A stretch of DNA of 64,000 nucleotides from Hevea brasiliensis (Eukaryota; Streptophyta; Magnoliopsida; Malpighiales; Euphorbiaceae), in assembly GCF_030052815.1 (NCBI RefSeq), contig NC_079493.1, positions 57,579,191 through 57,643,190 on the forward strand, in the 5' to 3' direction. Below are positions 23,992-36,707 of the stretch, piece by piece. The position numbers and the translations under genes were made by a program. Positions within the stretch are counted from its first letter, which is position 1; every line of letters begins with the position of its first letter. Under the pieces are notes generated by a model. That model saw nothing but the letters and a program-made list of their open reading frames with translations, did no database searches and had not been told where the DNA came from.

Positions 23992-25761
23992 TTGGAATTA
24001 GAGAATTCTGACCAACCAACAGATCAGATGGATATAGATCCATCTAGTCAACCTACACCCATTAATGAAACATCTACAGCTGTTCCTCGTAGAACAACCA
24101 GGGTATCTCACCCACCAGTGAGATATGGTTTCCTTCATGAGGAAGAACAAGAGTTGTCTACTCATGAAGAAGTACTTCATGGAGATGATCCACTTACCTA
24201 TGAAGAAGCTATATCAGATATAGACTCTTCAAAATGGATTGATGCTATGAAATCCGAGATTGATTCCATGTATAAGAATCAAGTTTGGGATCTTGTTGAC
24301 CCACCTGAAGGTATTGTACCTATAGGGAACAATTGGGTTTTCAAGAAGAAAATTGATTCTGATGGAAAGATAGAGACCTATAAGGCAAGGCTAGTAGCGA
24401 AAGGGTTTCGCCAAAGGCAAGGAATCGACTATGAGGAAACTTTCTCACCTGTTGCCATGCTTAAATCAATTAGGATTCTATTAGCAATAGCTGCATACTA
24501 TGATTATGAGATTTGGCAGATGGATGTCAAAACAGCTTTTCTCAATGGATACATTGAAGAAAACATTTTCATGGAACAACCTAGGGGTTTTGAATCCCAA
24601 GATGGTTACAAGGCATGTAAGCTAAAGCGATCCATTTATGGGTTAAAGCAAGCTTCGAGGAGTTGGAACATCCGTTTTGATGAATCCATTAAATCATTTG
24701 GTTTTATCAAAAATGAGGATGAGCCATGTGTATATAAGAAGGTTAGTGACAGTGCTATCACTTTCCTTATCTTATATGTGGATGACATACTGTTGATGGG
24801 TAATGACACAGGTATGTTGACAACTATAAAGGTATGGTTGTCAAATACATTCTCCATGAAAGACTTAGGGGAGGCAACCTATATTCTTGGGATTCGCATC
24901 TATAGAGATAGAGCGAAAAGAATAATTGGTTTGTCCCAAAGTCTATACTTGGAAAAGGTGTTAAAGAGGTTTAACGTGCTTAATTCCAAGAGAGGATTGT
25001 TACCAGTGAGACATGGTATCCATCTTTCTAAAGAGATGTCTCCAAAGATACCTGAAGAAAGAGATAAAATGGCCAGGATTCCATAAGCTTCGGCTATTGG
25101 AAGTTTAATGTATGCAATGTTGTGTACTAGGCCGAATATCGCATATGCTGTTAGTTTAACTAGCAGGTATCAATCCAATCCAGGTTTGGAACACTGGATA
25201 GCTGTCAAGAATATCCTTAAGTACTTGAGAAGAACTAAGGATTTATTCTTGATATATGGAGGTGGAGACTTGCAATTGGATGGTTATAATGATTCTGATT
25301 TTCAATCAGATATCGATGATAGAAAGTCTACCTCAGGATATGTGTTCATTTGTAATGGAGGTGCAGTCAGTTGGAAGAGTTCCGAACAGAGCATGGCTAC
25401 AGATTCCACTACCGAGGCTGAGTATATTGCTGCATCAGATGCTGCAAAGGAAGCTGTTTGGATAAAGAAGTTCATGACAGAACTTACAGTAGTTCCTTCT
25501 ACTAAGTCAGCATTTCCACTACACTGTGACAACAATAGAGTAGTTATATAGGCTAAGGAACCAAGGTCTCACCAAAAATCTAAACACATAGAAAGGCGCT
25601 ACCACATTATCAGAGAAATAGTTGGACGAGGCGATGTAGCCATGCAGAAAATAGCAATAGCTGAAAATCCAGCTGATCCATTCACTAAGCCTATGTCACA
25701 GACTTAGTTAGATTGACATCTTGAGAAGATAGGTCTAAGATATTATAATGAATGGCTCTAG
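23992..25761 (+). pseudogene. pol: Cop1 reverse transcriptase and RNase H
   Basis: The intact frame 23992-25086 covers a Ser/Thr-rich linker and then the copia RT. Visible motifs are WVFKKKIDSDGKIETYKARLVAKGF, DVKTAFLNGYIEE, SIYGLKQASR and the active site YVDD (24775-24786). One stop (TAA near 25084) separates the RNase H part (25108-25551), which has SDFQSDIDDRKSTSGY and STTEAEY. Later stops near 25551 and 25707-25717 break the tail, which reads KSKHIERRYH and DPFTKPM and ends at TAG 25759-25761, just before the 3' LTR. RT/RNase H would make the cDNA. Broken but well preserved. Confidence 0.94.
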
Positions 25762-25775
25762 TGCTAGTGGTAGAT

Positions 25776-26129
25776 TATTAGTAGTATGCCCTAGAGCATA
25801 TCATTTAGTATGTATCTTGTACATATTTTATTAATAAAAGGCATTTTCACTTTTCCGTTTACATAATATATTTATGTGTAATAGAAAAGGTCCATTGATA
25901 TTTTGCTCGAAATTCTATTCTTAAGTTGTTAAGAATCTGAGTGACAGTATTTCTAGTACAAAGTATCATAAATAGGTTTACAATCGAGGATACTTCATAA
26001 TAAGGACATGACTTATCCAGAAAGATTGTATTCATGTTTGTTCCCAAGTTATTTATATGAGATATAATAAGATGGAATGGTGAGTCTCATGCCATAAAAC
26101 AAACACGATAGGCACTTATACATGATAAG
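25776..26129 (+). repeat. Cop1 3' LTR, left part
   Basis: The LTR start is deduced from Cop2, whose intact end reads TGTTAGTAGTATGCCC. Here the second base is A, so the terminal TG has become TA. A poly(A)-type AATAAA lies near 25832. The part ends in ATAAG (26125-26129), the target-site copy for Cop2. Confidence 0.9.
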
Positions 26130-28183
26130 TGAAGGAGCGAAAGCGTGAAAAACACAAGTTTATACCATTGAATTCAAAAATTTTCACCTAGGGTCACATG
26201 CTTCATGCAAGATTTATTTTTATCTATTTGATTTCAATGATAAACAACATATTAAAACACTTTTAATATGTTTTTGGATATGTATTTTCCATTTAAGATT
26301 TTAGAATTAATCAGATTAATTTTAGAACTCTATATTAAATCAAGAACAAACACACTAACCTCTTGATGCACTGCAGTGTATTTGCGCCTTTGAGATTCGT
26401 CTTCAGGACACCAGATGTTGTCCTTCTGGCTTGTCCACACCAAGAACACGTATGGCAGCCCTTGAAAAGCTTCTAAAGCTTTTTATATTATTTAGAAAAT
26501 CAAGTTCTGCCTTTTAAGAGATTAAAGATGTAAACAGGACACTAGAAGCGATTTCTAGTATTTAATTCAAGAGATTGTTTGCTAATCTCTTGGAATAGAT
26601 GAGAGATGAAGAGGAAGAGAGAATGTGAGTCTCAAGGGTGGCGGCACACAATGGGAAGCTTGTGTGTTTTAATTTTTCATAACCACACTTATACAGCTAG
26701 GTCACCATTTAAACCCTTGCCACATGTCACCCTTTGATTGGTTCTAGGTTTAATTGACCCAATCACATTGTGCCAAGTGTCAAACCTATATTTAATCTTA
26801 ATTTTAATCATCTTACATGTTTAAAAGACATTTGGCAAGCTTATGAGTAATACCAAAATGCCCCTGTGTCTTGATTTTGAGTTCTTAACCCAAAATAATT
26901 ATTTTTCTTTTTCTAATCAATTTATATCAAATATAAATTAATTAATTAATCTCTATTAATTAATTTCTCATTAATTAAATTCGTATTTAAACACTTTAAA
27001 TATAAATTTAACTTATACTTTACATCCAATAATCTATATTTGGTTTCAAGTCATGCTAGGGACTTTGCAATCTAATTGCAAACCAAACATATTTAATTAA
27101 TCAATTAAACTCTTTAATTAATTAATTAAATCATATTAATTAGGTGATAACTTGTATATGTGTGTGACTTACTAGGCTCATCACTAATTGTCAATGAGAT
27201 ATGATATTAACTCTTAATATCATCAGAACTCTTTCTTACCATAAATGATTTCTCTAAATCATTTTATGCACCTCATAGACCATGGTTAACACCTAGCATA
27301 GCATGCCATAGCCACCCAATTAGTAATAAGGTTTACCTTAAATGAACCTATAATCATATGTTACCATGCACTAGAATCTCTCTGTTACAAAATCCCAACT
27401 CAAGCTGGAGTCATGGTTTATGTCAAACTCCATTTGCTATGAATATTATGTTCTCTTTTAATTCCAGTTCTTGATTAAAAAGATTTTCTCATCAGAAACT
27501 CTTTTCTGATTAAATCTATCTGTCATGGCCAGGAACTTGAAACATCAAGAATAATTAAATGAACATAGGATTTTATCTCTATTTACTTAGAGGAACAGAT
27601 TCCATCTTGATCAACACCTACCTCCATATATAACTAGTAGGAGCCAACACATGCCCATATACCCATACACAGTACAAGTATGAAAGCAATATCAAACTCA
27701 AACTACGTATATACAAGATAACTGTGTTATCTCAGGTCTAAAGATTATATGCACTGATATGATTTATGACAAAACATTGACAAGAGTAAACTCCATGTGC
27801 TTGTCATAAGTGTCACTGGTTCGGCCTACTTATCATTTATAAGTGCCTATCATGTTTGTTATATGGCATGAGACTCACCATTCCATCTTAGTTATATCTC
27901 ATATAAATAACTTGGGAACAAACATGAATATAATCTTTCTGAATAAGTCATGTCCTTATTATGAAGTATCCTCGATTGTGAACCTATTTATGATACTTTG
28001 TACTAGAAATATTGTCACTCATATTCTTAACAACTTAAGAATAGAATTTCTAACAAAATATCAATGGACCTTTTCTATTACACATAAATATCTTATGTAA
28101 ATGGAAAATTGGAAATGCCTTTTATTAATAAAACATGTACAAGATACATACTAAATGATATGCTCTAGGGCATACTACTAACA
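26130..28183 (-). repeat. Cop2: inverted solo copia LTR (2,054 bp) inside the Cop1 3' LTR
   Basis: Perfect TG...CA ends are seen on the minus strand (start TGTTAGTAG at 28183, end CGCTCCTTCA at 26130). The flanks ATAAG at 26125-26129 and 28184-28188 are identical. It is the reverse complement of the LTR that surrounds it. Its presence creates two back-to-back inverted repeats. No gene is present; the frame at 27843-28100 is a chance frame that also appears antisense in the forward copy. Confidence 0.95.
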
Positions 28184-28188
28184 ATAAG

Positions 28189-29911
28189 TAGGCCGAACCA
28201 GTGTTGTCAATGCATTGTCATAAATCATATCAGTGCATATAATCTTTAGAACTGAGATAGCACAGTTATCTTGTATATAGGTGGTTTGAGTTTGATACTA
28301 CTTTCATACTTGTACTGTGTATGGGTATATGGGCATGTGTTGGCTCCTACTAGTTATATATGGAGGTAGGTGTTGATCAAGATGGAATCTGTTCCTCTAA
28401 GTAAATAGAGATAAAATCCTATGTTCATTTAATTGTTCTTAATGTTTCAAGTTCCTAGCCAGAACAGATAGATTTAATCAGAAAAGAGTTTCTGATGAGA
28501 AAATCTTTTAATCAAGAACTGGAATTAAAAGAGAACATAATATTCATAGCAAATGGGGTTTGAGATAAACCATGACTCCAGCTTGAGTTGGGATTTTGTA
28601 ACAGAGAGATTCTAGTGCATGGTAACATATGATTATAGGTTCATTTAAAGTAAACCTTATTACTGATTAGGTGGCCATGGCATGCTATGCCAGGTGTTAA
28701 CCATGGTCTATGAGGTGCATAAAATGATTTAGAGAAATCATTTATGGTAAGAAAGAGTTCTGATGATATTAAGAGTTGATATCATATCTCATAGCCAATT
28801 AGTGATGAGCCTAGTAAGTCACACATATACACAAGTAATCACCTAATTAAATATGATTTATTTAGTTAATTAAAGAGTTTAATTGATTAATTAAATAAGT
28901 TTGGTTTGCAATTAGATTGCAAAGTCCATAGCATGACTTGAAACCAAATCTAGGTTATTGGATGTATAGTATAAGTTAAATTTATATTTAAAGTATTTAA
29001 ATATAAATTTAATTAATGAGAAATTAATTAATAAAAATTAATTACTTAATTTATATTTGATATAAATTGATTAGAAGAAGAGAAATAATTATTTTGGGTT
29101 GAGAACTCAGAATTAAGGCACAGGAGCATTTTGGTCATTTCACAGGGTGACATGTAACACTATGAGATAGTGACACATGGCACTACACATAAGCTTGCCA
29201 AATGTCTTTTAATCATGTAAGATGATTAAAATTAGGATTAAATATAGGTTTGACACTTGGCATAATGTGATTGGGTCAATTAAACCTAGAACCAATGAGA
29301 GGGTGACATGTGGCAAGGGTTCAATGTGTTGACCTAGCTATATAAGTGTTGTTATGAAAAGAAAATAACACAACCAGCAGCTATTCTCTTTTGTGCCGCC
29401 ACTTTGAAGCCGCTTTCTCTCTTCTTCTTCATCTCTCACCAATTCTAAGAGATTAGCAAATAGTCTCTTGAATTAAAAATACTAGAAATTGTTTCTAGTG
29501 TCCTGTTTACATCTTTAATCTCTTAAAAAATAGAACTTTATTTTCTAATTTATTGAAAAAGCTTTAAAAGCTGTTCAAGGGCTGCCATAGGTGTTCTTAG
29601 TGTGGACAAGCTAGAGGGACAACATCTGGTATCCTGAAGACGCATTCGAAAGGCACAAATACATTGCAGTGCATCAAGAGGTTAGTGTATTTGTTCTTGA
29701 TCTAATCTAGGGTTCTAAAATTAATCTGATTAATTTTAAAATCTTAAATGGCAAATACAGATCCAAAAACATATTAAAAGAGTTTTAATATGTTGTTTAT
29801 CATTGAAATCAAATAGATAAAAATAAATCTTGCATGATACATGTGACCCTAGGTGAAAATTTTTGAATTCAATGGTATAAACTTGTTTTTTTTCACGCTT
29901 CCGCTCCTTCA
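28189..29911 (+). repeat. Cop1 3' LTR, right part
   Basis: This continues the Cop1 LTR after Cop2, starting TAGGCCGAACC as in Cop3 (47602). About 45 bp present in Cop2 and Cop3 are missing near 28206. It ends CGCTCCTTCA at 29911. The next bases, TGGTC, are the expected target-site copy in D1. Confidence 0.93.
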
Positions 29912-30117
29912 TGGTCACCCATCGTTATGGGTTTGGCTCGTTTAACTTAGTCACATTTTATCCCTTTTATTTTTCCTTAATTTTTCTCATCACATATTTC
30001 ATTATTTTATAGTTTCTCACTGTCATTACAGTGTAGTTCTAGACATTCTGACTTTCCAGGGCAGACATTAGCTGTCAGAATAGTAGGACATACGGACTAC
30101 GAAAATGAGGATGTTAC
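29912..30117 (-). repeat. D1 3' LTR, terminal fragment
   Basis: It matches the last 200 bp of the D1 5' LTR (38457-38662): GGTTTGGCTCGTTTAAC and the end GAGGATGTTACA. The remainder of this LTR lies left of Cop1, outside the window. Confidence 0.9.
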
Positions 30118-30870
30118 AACTCTTCCCTTCCAAAAAAGAATTTCGTCCTCGAAATTCATCGAATTTAAACAACTGAGCTTATCGTTATCTCATAATTTTA
30201 TTCACTCTCCCATCATTGTTTTCTTTTGCCTTTATTATCTCTACTCATGAAAGTCTATTATTCATTAGTTCTCTAATTTCTCATACTAGAATCCTTACTG
30301 GTCTTTCAGTCTCTTTTACCAATTCTAACTCTATTAAATTACCCTTTGTTTAGGTATTCTGCATTTATCTCATATAAAACTTATATCTTGATATCATCAT
30401 GCTTATTTAATAACTATCACTACACACGAACTCCATCAGTGGAAGTTATCTATTCTTGCTTCTGGAGAGAGCACCAATACAATTTCTAAATGTATTCTCA
30501 AATACCTAAATCATTCCTTTTTGACAAAAATATCAAAATAATTATAAGACTCCATATCCATGTCTAGATATCTTTACCCAACTCAGTTCAACATACTGGT
30601 GTTCTGCATTTTTTCCCTTACAGTGTTTCATAAGGTGTTGTTTGTATGCTAGCTTGACACTTATTATTGTATACAAATTCTGTTAGTGGTAGGTATCTGT
30701 CCCATCTCCCCTCAGATTCAGTGACACAAGTTCTCAGTATATTCTCGAGGACTTATCACATATTACAAGTTATAATTATCATTTCATTTCATTGTTTACA
30801 AGAACTCAATGAGTTTCAGAATTTACCTAAATTACTTGTTTCGACTGTCTATTTGTCTGAGGATGATAAG
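30118..30870 (-). pseudogene. D1 integrase/chromodomain remnant
   Basis: Read on the minus strand from 30870 down, it aligns with A2 integrase. It has a TDGQSE-like stretch (30827-30870), then an intron-like segment (30753-30826), then the core's C-terminal part (30575-30752, like SCVIEFEG and the following LAEFAYNN region). A badly decayed chromodomain-like region (30150-30380) leads to the purine tract AAGGGAAGAGT at 30118. No long frame remains. Similarity to A2 is much weaker than that between A1 and A2, so D is an older or separate lineage. Gag, protease and RT are missing. Confidence 0.75.
30753..30826 (-). other. Intron-like segment in the D1 integrase remnant
   Basis: This is the counterpart of the A2 segment at 53414-53492. 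On the minus strand it starts GTAAATTCTGAAACTC and ends GTGATAA before GTCCTC. The 5' splice-site bases are kept; the 3' AG has become AA. It is 74 bp long. Confidence 0.65.
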
Positions 30871-31403
30871 TCGTATTGATATCTCTAAGCTTATAGCAAT
30901 TACTGTGGTACAGGTAGTTCACATTAATGTAACTGATTCACTGACTCTAGCTACCTTACAAGTGTAGTCTTTCGATAGGTTGGTTCTGAAGTTTTAAATT
31001 TCTAACTAAAATTTTCACATTTATTTCCCGTAATAGTACTCTATTCGGGCGTAACTGTATAAAATTATAGATTTCTTACAAATATTCTTATTTTATTGTA
31101 TCACGAGGAAGCACGTAGCTCTACACAATAATCCCATGTTGATACTGTAATCTACAGCTTACAATACAAATATCGAGAACATTACATAGTCACTACGTTA
31201 TAACCTTATGAACTAAGTTTTCTACTTCTTTTTTTAATGCCCTCTGCAACTCTTAGTCCATATCTTAACTTCGAATAATCAAAAGTAAACAGATCTGCAT
31301 TAGTGTTACCTCGACTCTTATGAATGCAATGCATGTATGCACACTAGTTCTTTCTACTTATCTATGCCTAGGAACACCTAAACCGTGCTCTGATACCACT
31401 AAT
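30871..31403 (-). other. D1 internal non-coding DNA with module shared with B3, and Met-tRNA primer site (31387-31398)
   Basis: No frame or known domain is seen. On the minus strand the primer site TGGTATCAGAGC lies 5 bp inside the 5' LTR end. A leader resembling that of A1 (CATGCATTGCATT, AATGCAGATCT) follows. The stretch at about 31113-31197 matches B3 at about 63076-63162 at roughly four of five positions, although the flanking DNA differs. Confidence 0.7.
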
Positions 31404-33043
31404 TGTAACACCCCTCACCCGTCTATAGTGTAGCCAAGCAAGGCGTGTCACACGGAGTGTCGGAGCACCTGATCTTATCTGATTTCATTATAGTTCTTGA
31501 TTTACTTGTTCAAAAACTGTATTTGAGGTTTAGGCTATTTTTCCTATTTATCAAAATCTAACTAATTTGGAAATTTTAAAAATTTTAATGATAATCCGGC
31601 AGAGTGCTGGCTGTACTTTGGACTAACAGTTCTTCTGAACCTGCCCAAAGAAATTTCAATATATGCTCAAATTCATAATTCAGATTATCTCAAGGCATTC
31701 TCATTAGTTTCTCAAACTTAGATTCAGTCTCAAAATTTCTCAAATTTAATCTTATTCAGAATCATTATGATTAGATAATCAATTCAAATATCAGAATTCT
31801 TATATTTCATTAACTTATATAATTTGCCAATTAAGTACATAAATTTATCAAGCACTAGATATACAAATGAAATTACAGTTACTAATTCACATTATAATAT
31901 AAGCAGTAATTATAATGTACAGATTAGAAAACATGCTTAAAATGAGCCCTATCTACATGCATTGCTGAGGAAGTGACAATCCTGAATTCATCTAACACTT
32001 CTGCAGATATGGACTCCAAAAATCTCAGTTGACACTCTACTGGTTTTACTTTCAATACCTGTGCAAGGAAGCAATTCCATCGCGCTAAGCATTTCTGCTT
32101 AGTGCTGCAATAATATAACAAGAAATAATATATACAAATAAAGAAAGAAAAAAATAATAATTCGGATATCGAGGAATCAATTATTCTAACTGTATTGTAT
32201 TTTAAGTCTCTACGATTCTGCAAATTGTATCTTTATTATGTTTTTATTGCTAATCTCTTTTACTGATTTCATTCAATGCTTAATTTAATTGTACTGAAAT
32301 TTCTGTATACTTAACTTAACTTAACTGCTTGAATTGAATAATGTTCTAATTGACTGCCCGTGTAGCCTATACACTGACCAGACTGGATAAACGAATATAC
32401 TAGCACTGGGTACCTAGTACCTCGGGCTGTCACACCATTGGCCACAAAGTATCTCCCGGTGCAACAGTGTGGCTAAAAAGCCATATAATCAATTAGGCAT
32501 TAAGCCGAGTATAATAACACAATCTGCACAGCCATAGGCTATTAAAATCATAGTATGGCATAATAAGCCATAAAACATAATATAACGTAAAGCCATTTAC
32601 AGAATAGCTGTCAGAATCCTATTGTCATGACAACCTATCCAAACTAGTCAACTAGGCAAACTAGGGCATATTACAAGATTAAATATTTATTCCTTTATTT
32701 TCAGAGTTTATTGGTCATTATACAATTCACTGGTCAATGAAAATGTTGACCTTTTTATACATCATGGATAAGTTGATTCTAGTATCAACATGTCACAATT
32801 TGCATTTCAATATGCTACCAATATAGTGCAATTTACCATTTTTACAAGTTGGCATTCATTGCGAAATTACTTCAAGCATCATTGTATGTAAATGTCAAAT
32901 TCTCAATTTTTGTATGCTAGATTGGTCTAGCTTAAAGTCCTATTTCTCTTGGTTTTTAGCTTTTAGTCAAAGAAGAAAAAAATATCTTATTACACTCTGG
33001 GTAAACTTTCAGGTCATTCTGAGTTGTATAGACCAAGATATGG
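31404..33043 (-). repeat. D1 5' LTR, terminal part (before B2)
   Basis: The plus sequence begins TGTAACACCCCTCACC, the reverse of the A-type LTR end. The conserved hairpin is at 32085-32102, and the block with GGGTACCTAGTACC near 32408 is shared with A and C LTRs. B2 interrupts it after TATGG (33039-33043). Without B2 the whole LTR is about 3,595 bp. It is related to family A but well diverged. Confidence 0.9.
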
Positions 33044-36000
33044 TGTCACACCCTACCCCTCTGTAAGGTATAACATGATCCCGTAGTATACCTAATGAAT
33101 TACCAACTCCGTCTACTGATAACCCATTAAATACACTACAAGGGATTTTAAAAACTTTTCTTACTTCTTTTATAGTGGTGAGCACTATTTACAGGTGTTA
33201 AAAACCTTTTTGAACTGAAGTGATAGAACTGACATATTTGAATTATTTGGAGTTTCTATAAAAATTTTGGCAGAGTGCCATCTGTATTTTGGATAAAACA
33301 GTTCTTCAGAAAACCTGTAAAAAGCACTTCAATAGATTTCCAAATCTCAACTCCAACATATTTCTCAACACAACCCATTTCTCAATTCAAATCCACAGTG
33401 ATTTTTCAAAGACTGTGGTAAAAGAAATATAATACAATTTTTACAAGTCAAAATAACTCATAATTTTTTTGCAACTTCAATGTACAATTTTTATTTACAA
33501 CTGCTCAAAACCAACAACAATATGTACATACAGTGAACATCATTACATTACAAAATACAAAATATTGGTATAGTCATTATACAGTAGTCTCATTGGAGGT
33601 ACTAGCGACCTAGTCTGCTCATGCAATCTGTCTACTGCGCGACAATAAAAGCTATCATTTGAGACAATGTCTCAGTGGTGCACAACATTAACCAAATACA
33701 ATTTAAATCACAATTCATAAATCATATAAATAGTGGATACTTAAAACCATAGTTAAATTCAAGATAATAATGTCATAAGGAATTTAACACAATATTACAA
33801 TAAATCTCAGAAATCAAAACATAGCTAAATTCAAAAGACAGTGAATGTCAATAAGAATTTAAACTCATTTTACAATCTTACAATATGCATCAATAAATCA
33901 CACATAGCTTTAATCATGTTCCCAAGTTCAATTCATCCCAAAAGCCGATGGCTAATGAGGTATTCAATTCATCCCAAAAGACGATGGCAAATGAGGTATT
34001 CAATTCATCCCAAAAGTCAATGACTAATGAGGAATAACATAGCTAGCTAGCAAAATATGAGTACTCATTCTATTCGTCCTCAACAGGCACACACCTCAAC
34101 ACTTCAGCTAGAGAGGGAATTCAATTCATCCCACTAGACAAGCTAGCGAGGAATACAATTAATGTACATGATAGTTGTGGTTTCAAACCAATTACAGTGC
34201 TTTTCAATCAATAAGTATCCATCAAATATCATTCAAACCATTTTTCACAATTTCACAACTTAAAACAATAATATGCAAATAGTCATAATTTATTTCAATT
34301 GAAAATAATTCAAAAGAAATAGCTGCTGTGCACAAACCTCTGATAACTGTGTCTCGGTCTGGACTCAGTGTTTCCTTCCCTTTTTCTGAGTCTTTGGTAA
34401 CTGAAAAACACAATTTGAAGTGTTTCAGTACTAAATTAAACTGTCTCTAACGATAATGTTCGATAAGTAATTCACTGAAGGCTATTATTTGCTCAATCAC
34501 CTAATATACTGACCCTCGATGCATTTTAGGTAAATTAGGTTTTAGTGTCCTTAATATGTCACATTCGATAGGGTTGGTACGTTTTACCAAACTCATTTCT
34601 ATGTATACTGCGTTTCCTTGCATTTTATTGCAAATTGCTGGATTCCGAGATACTAGTTTGACCTAGCCGGACGACCTAGTTCCCTCGATTTTTGGGTTTT
34701 GGTTAAAACTACAAACTTGTAGATCTATGTCTTATGGAACGCGGGGCAAAATTTTAGATCAATCCGAGTTAAGTAGACCAAGTTATGGTCATTATACTAT
34801 TGCTGATCAAATGGCATCAAATTAGGTCAATTTTAGGTCAATTTGGTCAACTTTGGTTCGGCCAGTTTTTGGACCCGAACTTGTGCAAGCTTTTTGACTT
34901 GCTTCTGGTCATTTCTGGCCTTTAGTGTCTTCATAAGACTTGTAGGTATGGGTCTTAACTATTCATGGTTAAAATTTCAGGTCAATTGGACCTGTTTTGA
35001 GTGAGTTATGGCCTAAACACTAACTGCTGCCCAATTGGTCAGTTTTTAGGTTTCAATTGCACTTAATCCGAATAGGTCATTTTTCATGCCACCTTGCAAG
35101 CAGAATTTTGGTATGCTTTCTCAATGAAAGTTGGCACATTTTGTGCCTAGTTTCACCTCCAATTGGTCTCATACCAATTGAGGTTACACATTTAAAGTTA
35201 TAGGCTAAAATGCATACTGCCCTTAATTACCTTGCTTAAACATACCTCAATTACACACTTACATTACTATATGTCCACTTCCCTTTTCTGGTTCATTACC
35301 AAAACCATATTCCACTTTACATTAACATCACTTTGGGCAGATTACAAACATCCTTAATACACCAATTAAAACTCACATTTACAAAGTCTAAGTACAATCA
35401 CATATACACCTAACATTACAAATTCTTACATACACTTTACACAATCACTCTATATACATATCCATCAATCCTCAATGTCAATATTCTGCCAATACCTTCA
35501 TGAACACATACATTTATCCAAGAGTTCCAAGGCTGCTGAAAATGTTCCTCAATACCAAAGTATCATACAATTCATCAATTTCCTTCCCAAGTGCAAAATT
35601 CACCATATACATATGGAATAATTTACTAGGACATTAAATCACCATAACCAACATAATTTCTCATCAAATATATGCACAAATATTTCATCAAATACATAAC
35701 TCCATGGCTGTCCAAAATGAACATCTCAATAACTCTTCAAACTTAAAAATTTTCTTCACAAATCCAACACCCATAACATGTACACAAAGTTTAACAAAAC
35801 AATCTTCAAAAATACAAACTTACCTTATGGTTGGAACTTGCCAAACCTTGATTAAACTTCTTGATTTTGGTATCAAGCTCTTCCTTATGATGTGTAGACA
35901 AACTTTAATGAAGAAATCTAAGTGTTTGGAAGTGAAGTGAATGGGTTAGATGAAGCTTGAAGAAACGGCAATGGTGGTTTCTCCTCTCTTCAATTCGGCT

Positions 36001-36702
36001 AGGTTTAATGGAATGAAGAAGATGAACATTTCAGCTATTATAGTGGACTTACATCAGCCTATTTTATGTTTAGTTTAATCATTAGTGGCCCACTCACACA
36101 AATAATTCATATTATAAGCTTAACTCCCACTTATTCCACATTTAACCTTTAATTCTTGTTATTTACTTTAGGTACCACCAAATTAATTTTTCATTTTATT
36201 TTCTAAGTGTAATATTATTTATTTTCAATGGACATTTAGGTCAAAAGACAATTCGGGATGTCAAATGACCATAATGCCCCTGTTCGGGTTACATTCTCGA
36301 TTTTTCGGTAACACCGGATTTTATGCATTTTCGATTTCTCACTTTTCTTTGTACTAATTATTTAATTTTTCTTTGATCTTCCTAATGATATTTATTCTTC
36401 TATAAGGGTCTATTTAATTCCTAAAAATGTTTTCCAGGGTTCCCCGCAGTCTAGGGCTAGTCAACGGTCCACGCCGTGACTTCCCGGTGCGGTCACCCAT
36501 CGCTAGGGTTCTCGGCTCACTTAACTTGGTTACATTTCTTTGCTATTATTTTTCCTTTGTTTTTCTTGTATTTTCTTTTCTTTTATTTCATTATTTTATG
36601 TCTCCTCACTCATATTGAAGTGTAGTTCTAGGCATCCTAGCTGTCCGGACAACACTGGTCACCGGAACAGTAGAACGCACTACCGAACTTAGGGGTGTTA
36701 CA
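33044..36702 (-). repeat. B2 solo LTR (family B), 3,659 bp
   Basis: The plus sequence begins TGTCACACCCTACCCC and ends TAGGGGTGTTACA. The flanks TATGG at 33039-33043 and 36703-36707 are identical. It is the reverse complement of B1 and of the B3 5' LTR. It contains a three-unit minisatellite (33927-34034) and the hairpin TGAGACA-A-TGTCTCA (33660-33674). No internal region and no gene. Confidence 0.95.
33927..34034 (-). repeat. Three-unit 36-bp minisatellite in B2 LTR
   Basis: Three direct units (33927-33962, 33963-33998, 33999-34034) have the core TTCAATTCATCCCAAAAG and then CGATGGC. Each differs by a few bases. A fourth, poorer unit lies near 34120. It explains the repeated peptide of the small frame at 33841-34023, which is not a gene. 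Confidence 0.9.
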
Positions 36703-36707
36703 TATGG

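Larger units (their letters stand above)
21119..29911 (+). mobile_element. Cop1: Ty1/copia retrotransposon, 5' LTR outside window, pol degenerate, 3' LTR split by Cop2
   Basis: The order gag, protease (DTGASSH), integrase, RT (YVDD), RNase H is that of Ty1/copia. The leader is cut by C1 at 21118, so the 5' LTR and primer site must lie left of the window. The 3' LTR (25776-26129 plus 28189-29911, 2,077 bp) is interrupted by an inverted solo LTR of the same family. The right end CGCTCCTTCA at 29911 is followed by family D LTR, so Cop1 sits in the D1 3' LTR. Confidence 0.92.

Noticed and set aside
25776..29911. Large inverted repeat that might be a DNA transposon or foldback element
   Set aside because: Both arms are copia LTR with TG...CA ends, and the centre boundary has 5-bp ATAAG duplications. 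A solo LTR inserted in inverted orientation explains it fully.
33841..34023. Small frame with a repeated MRYSIHPK-like peptide in B2
   Set aside because: It is translation of the 36-bp minisatellite (a multiple of three), not a gene.
33927..34034. CRISPR-like array of 36-bp repeats
   Set aside because: Units are directly adjacent with no spacers, they occur in a plant LTR, and other B copies have fewer units.
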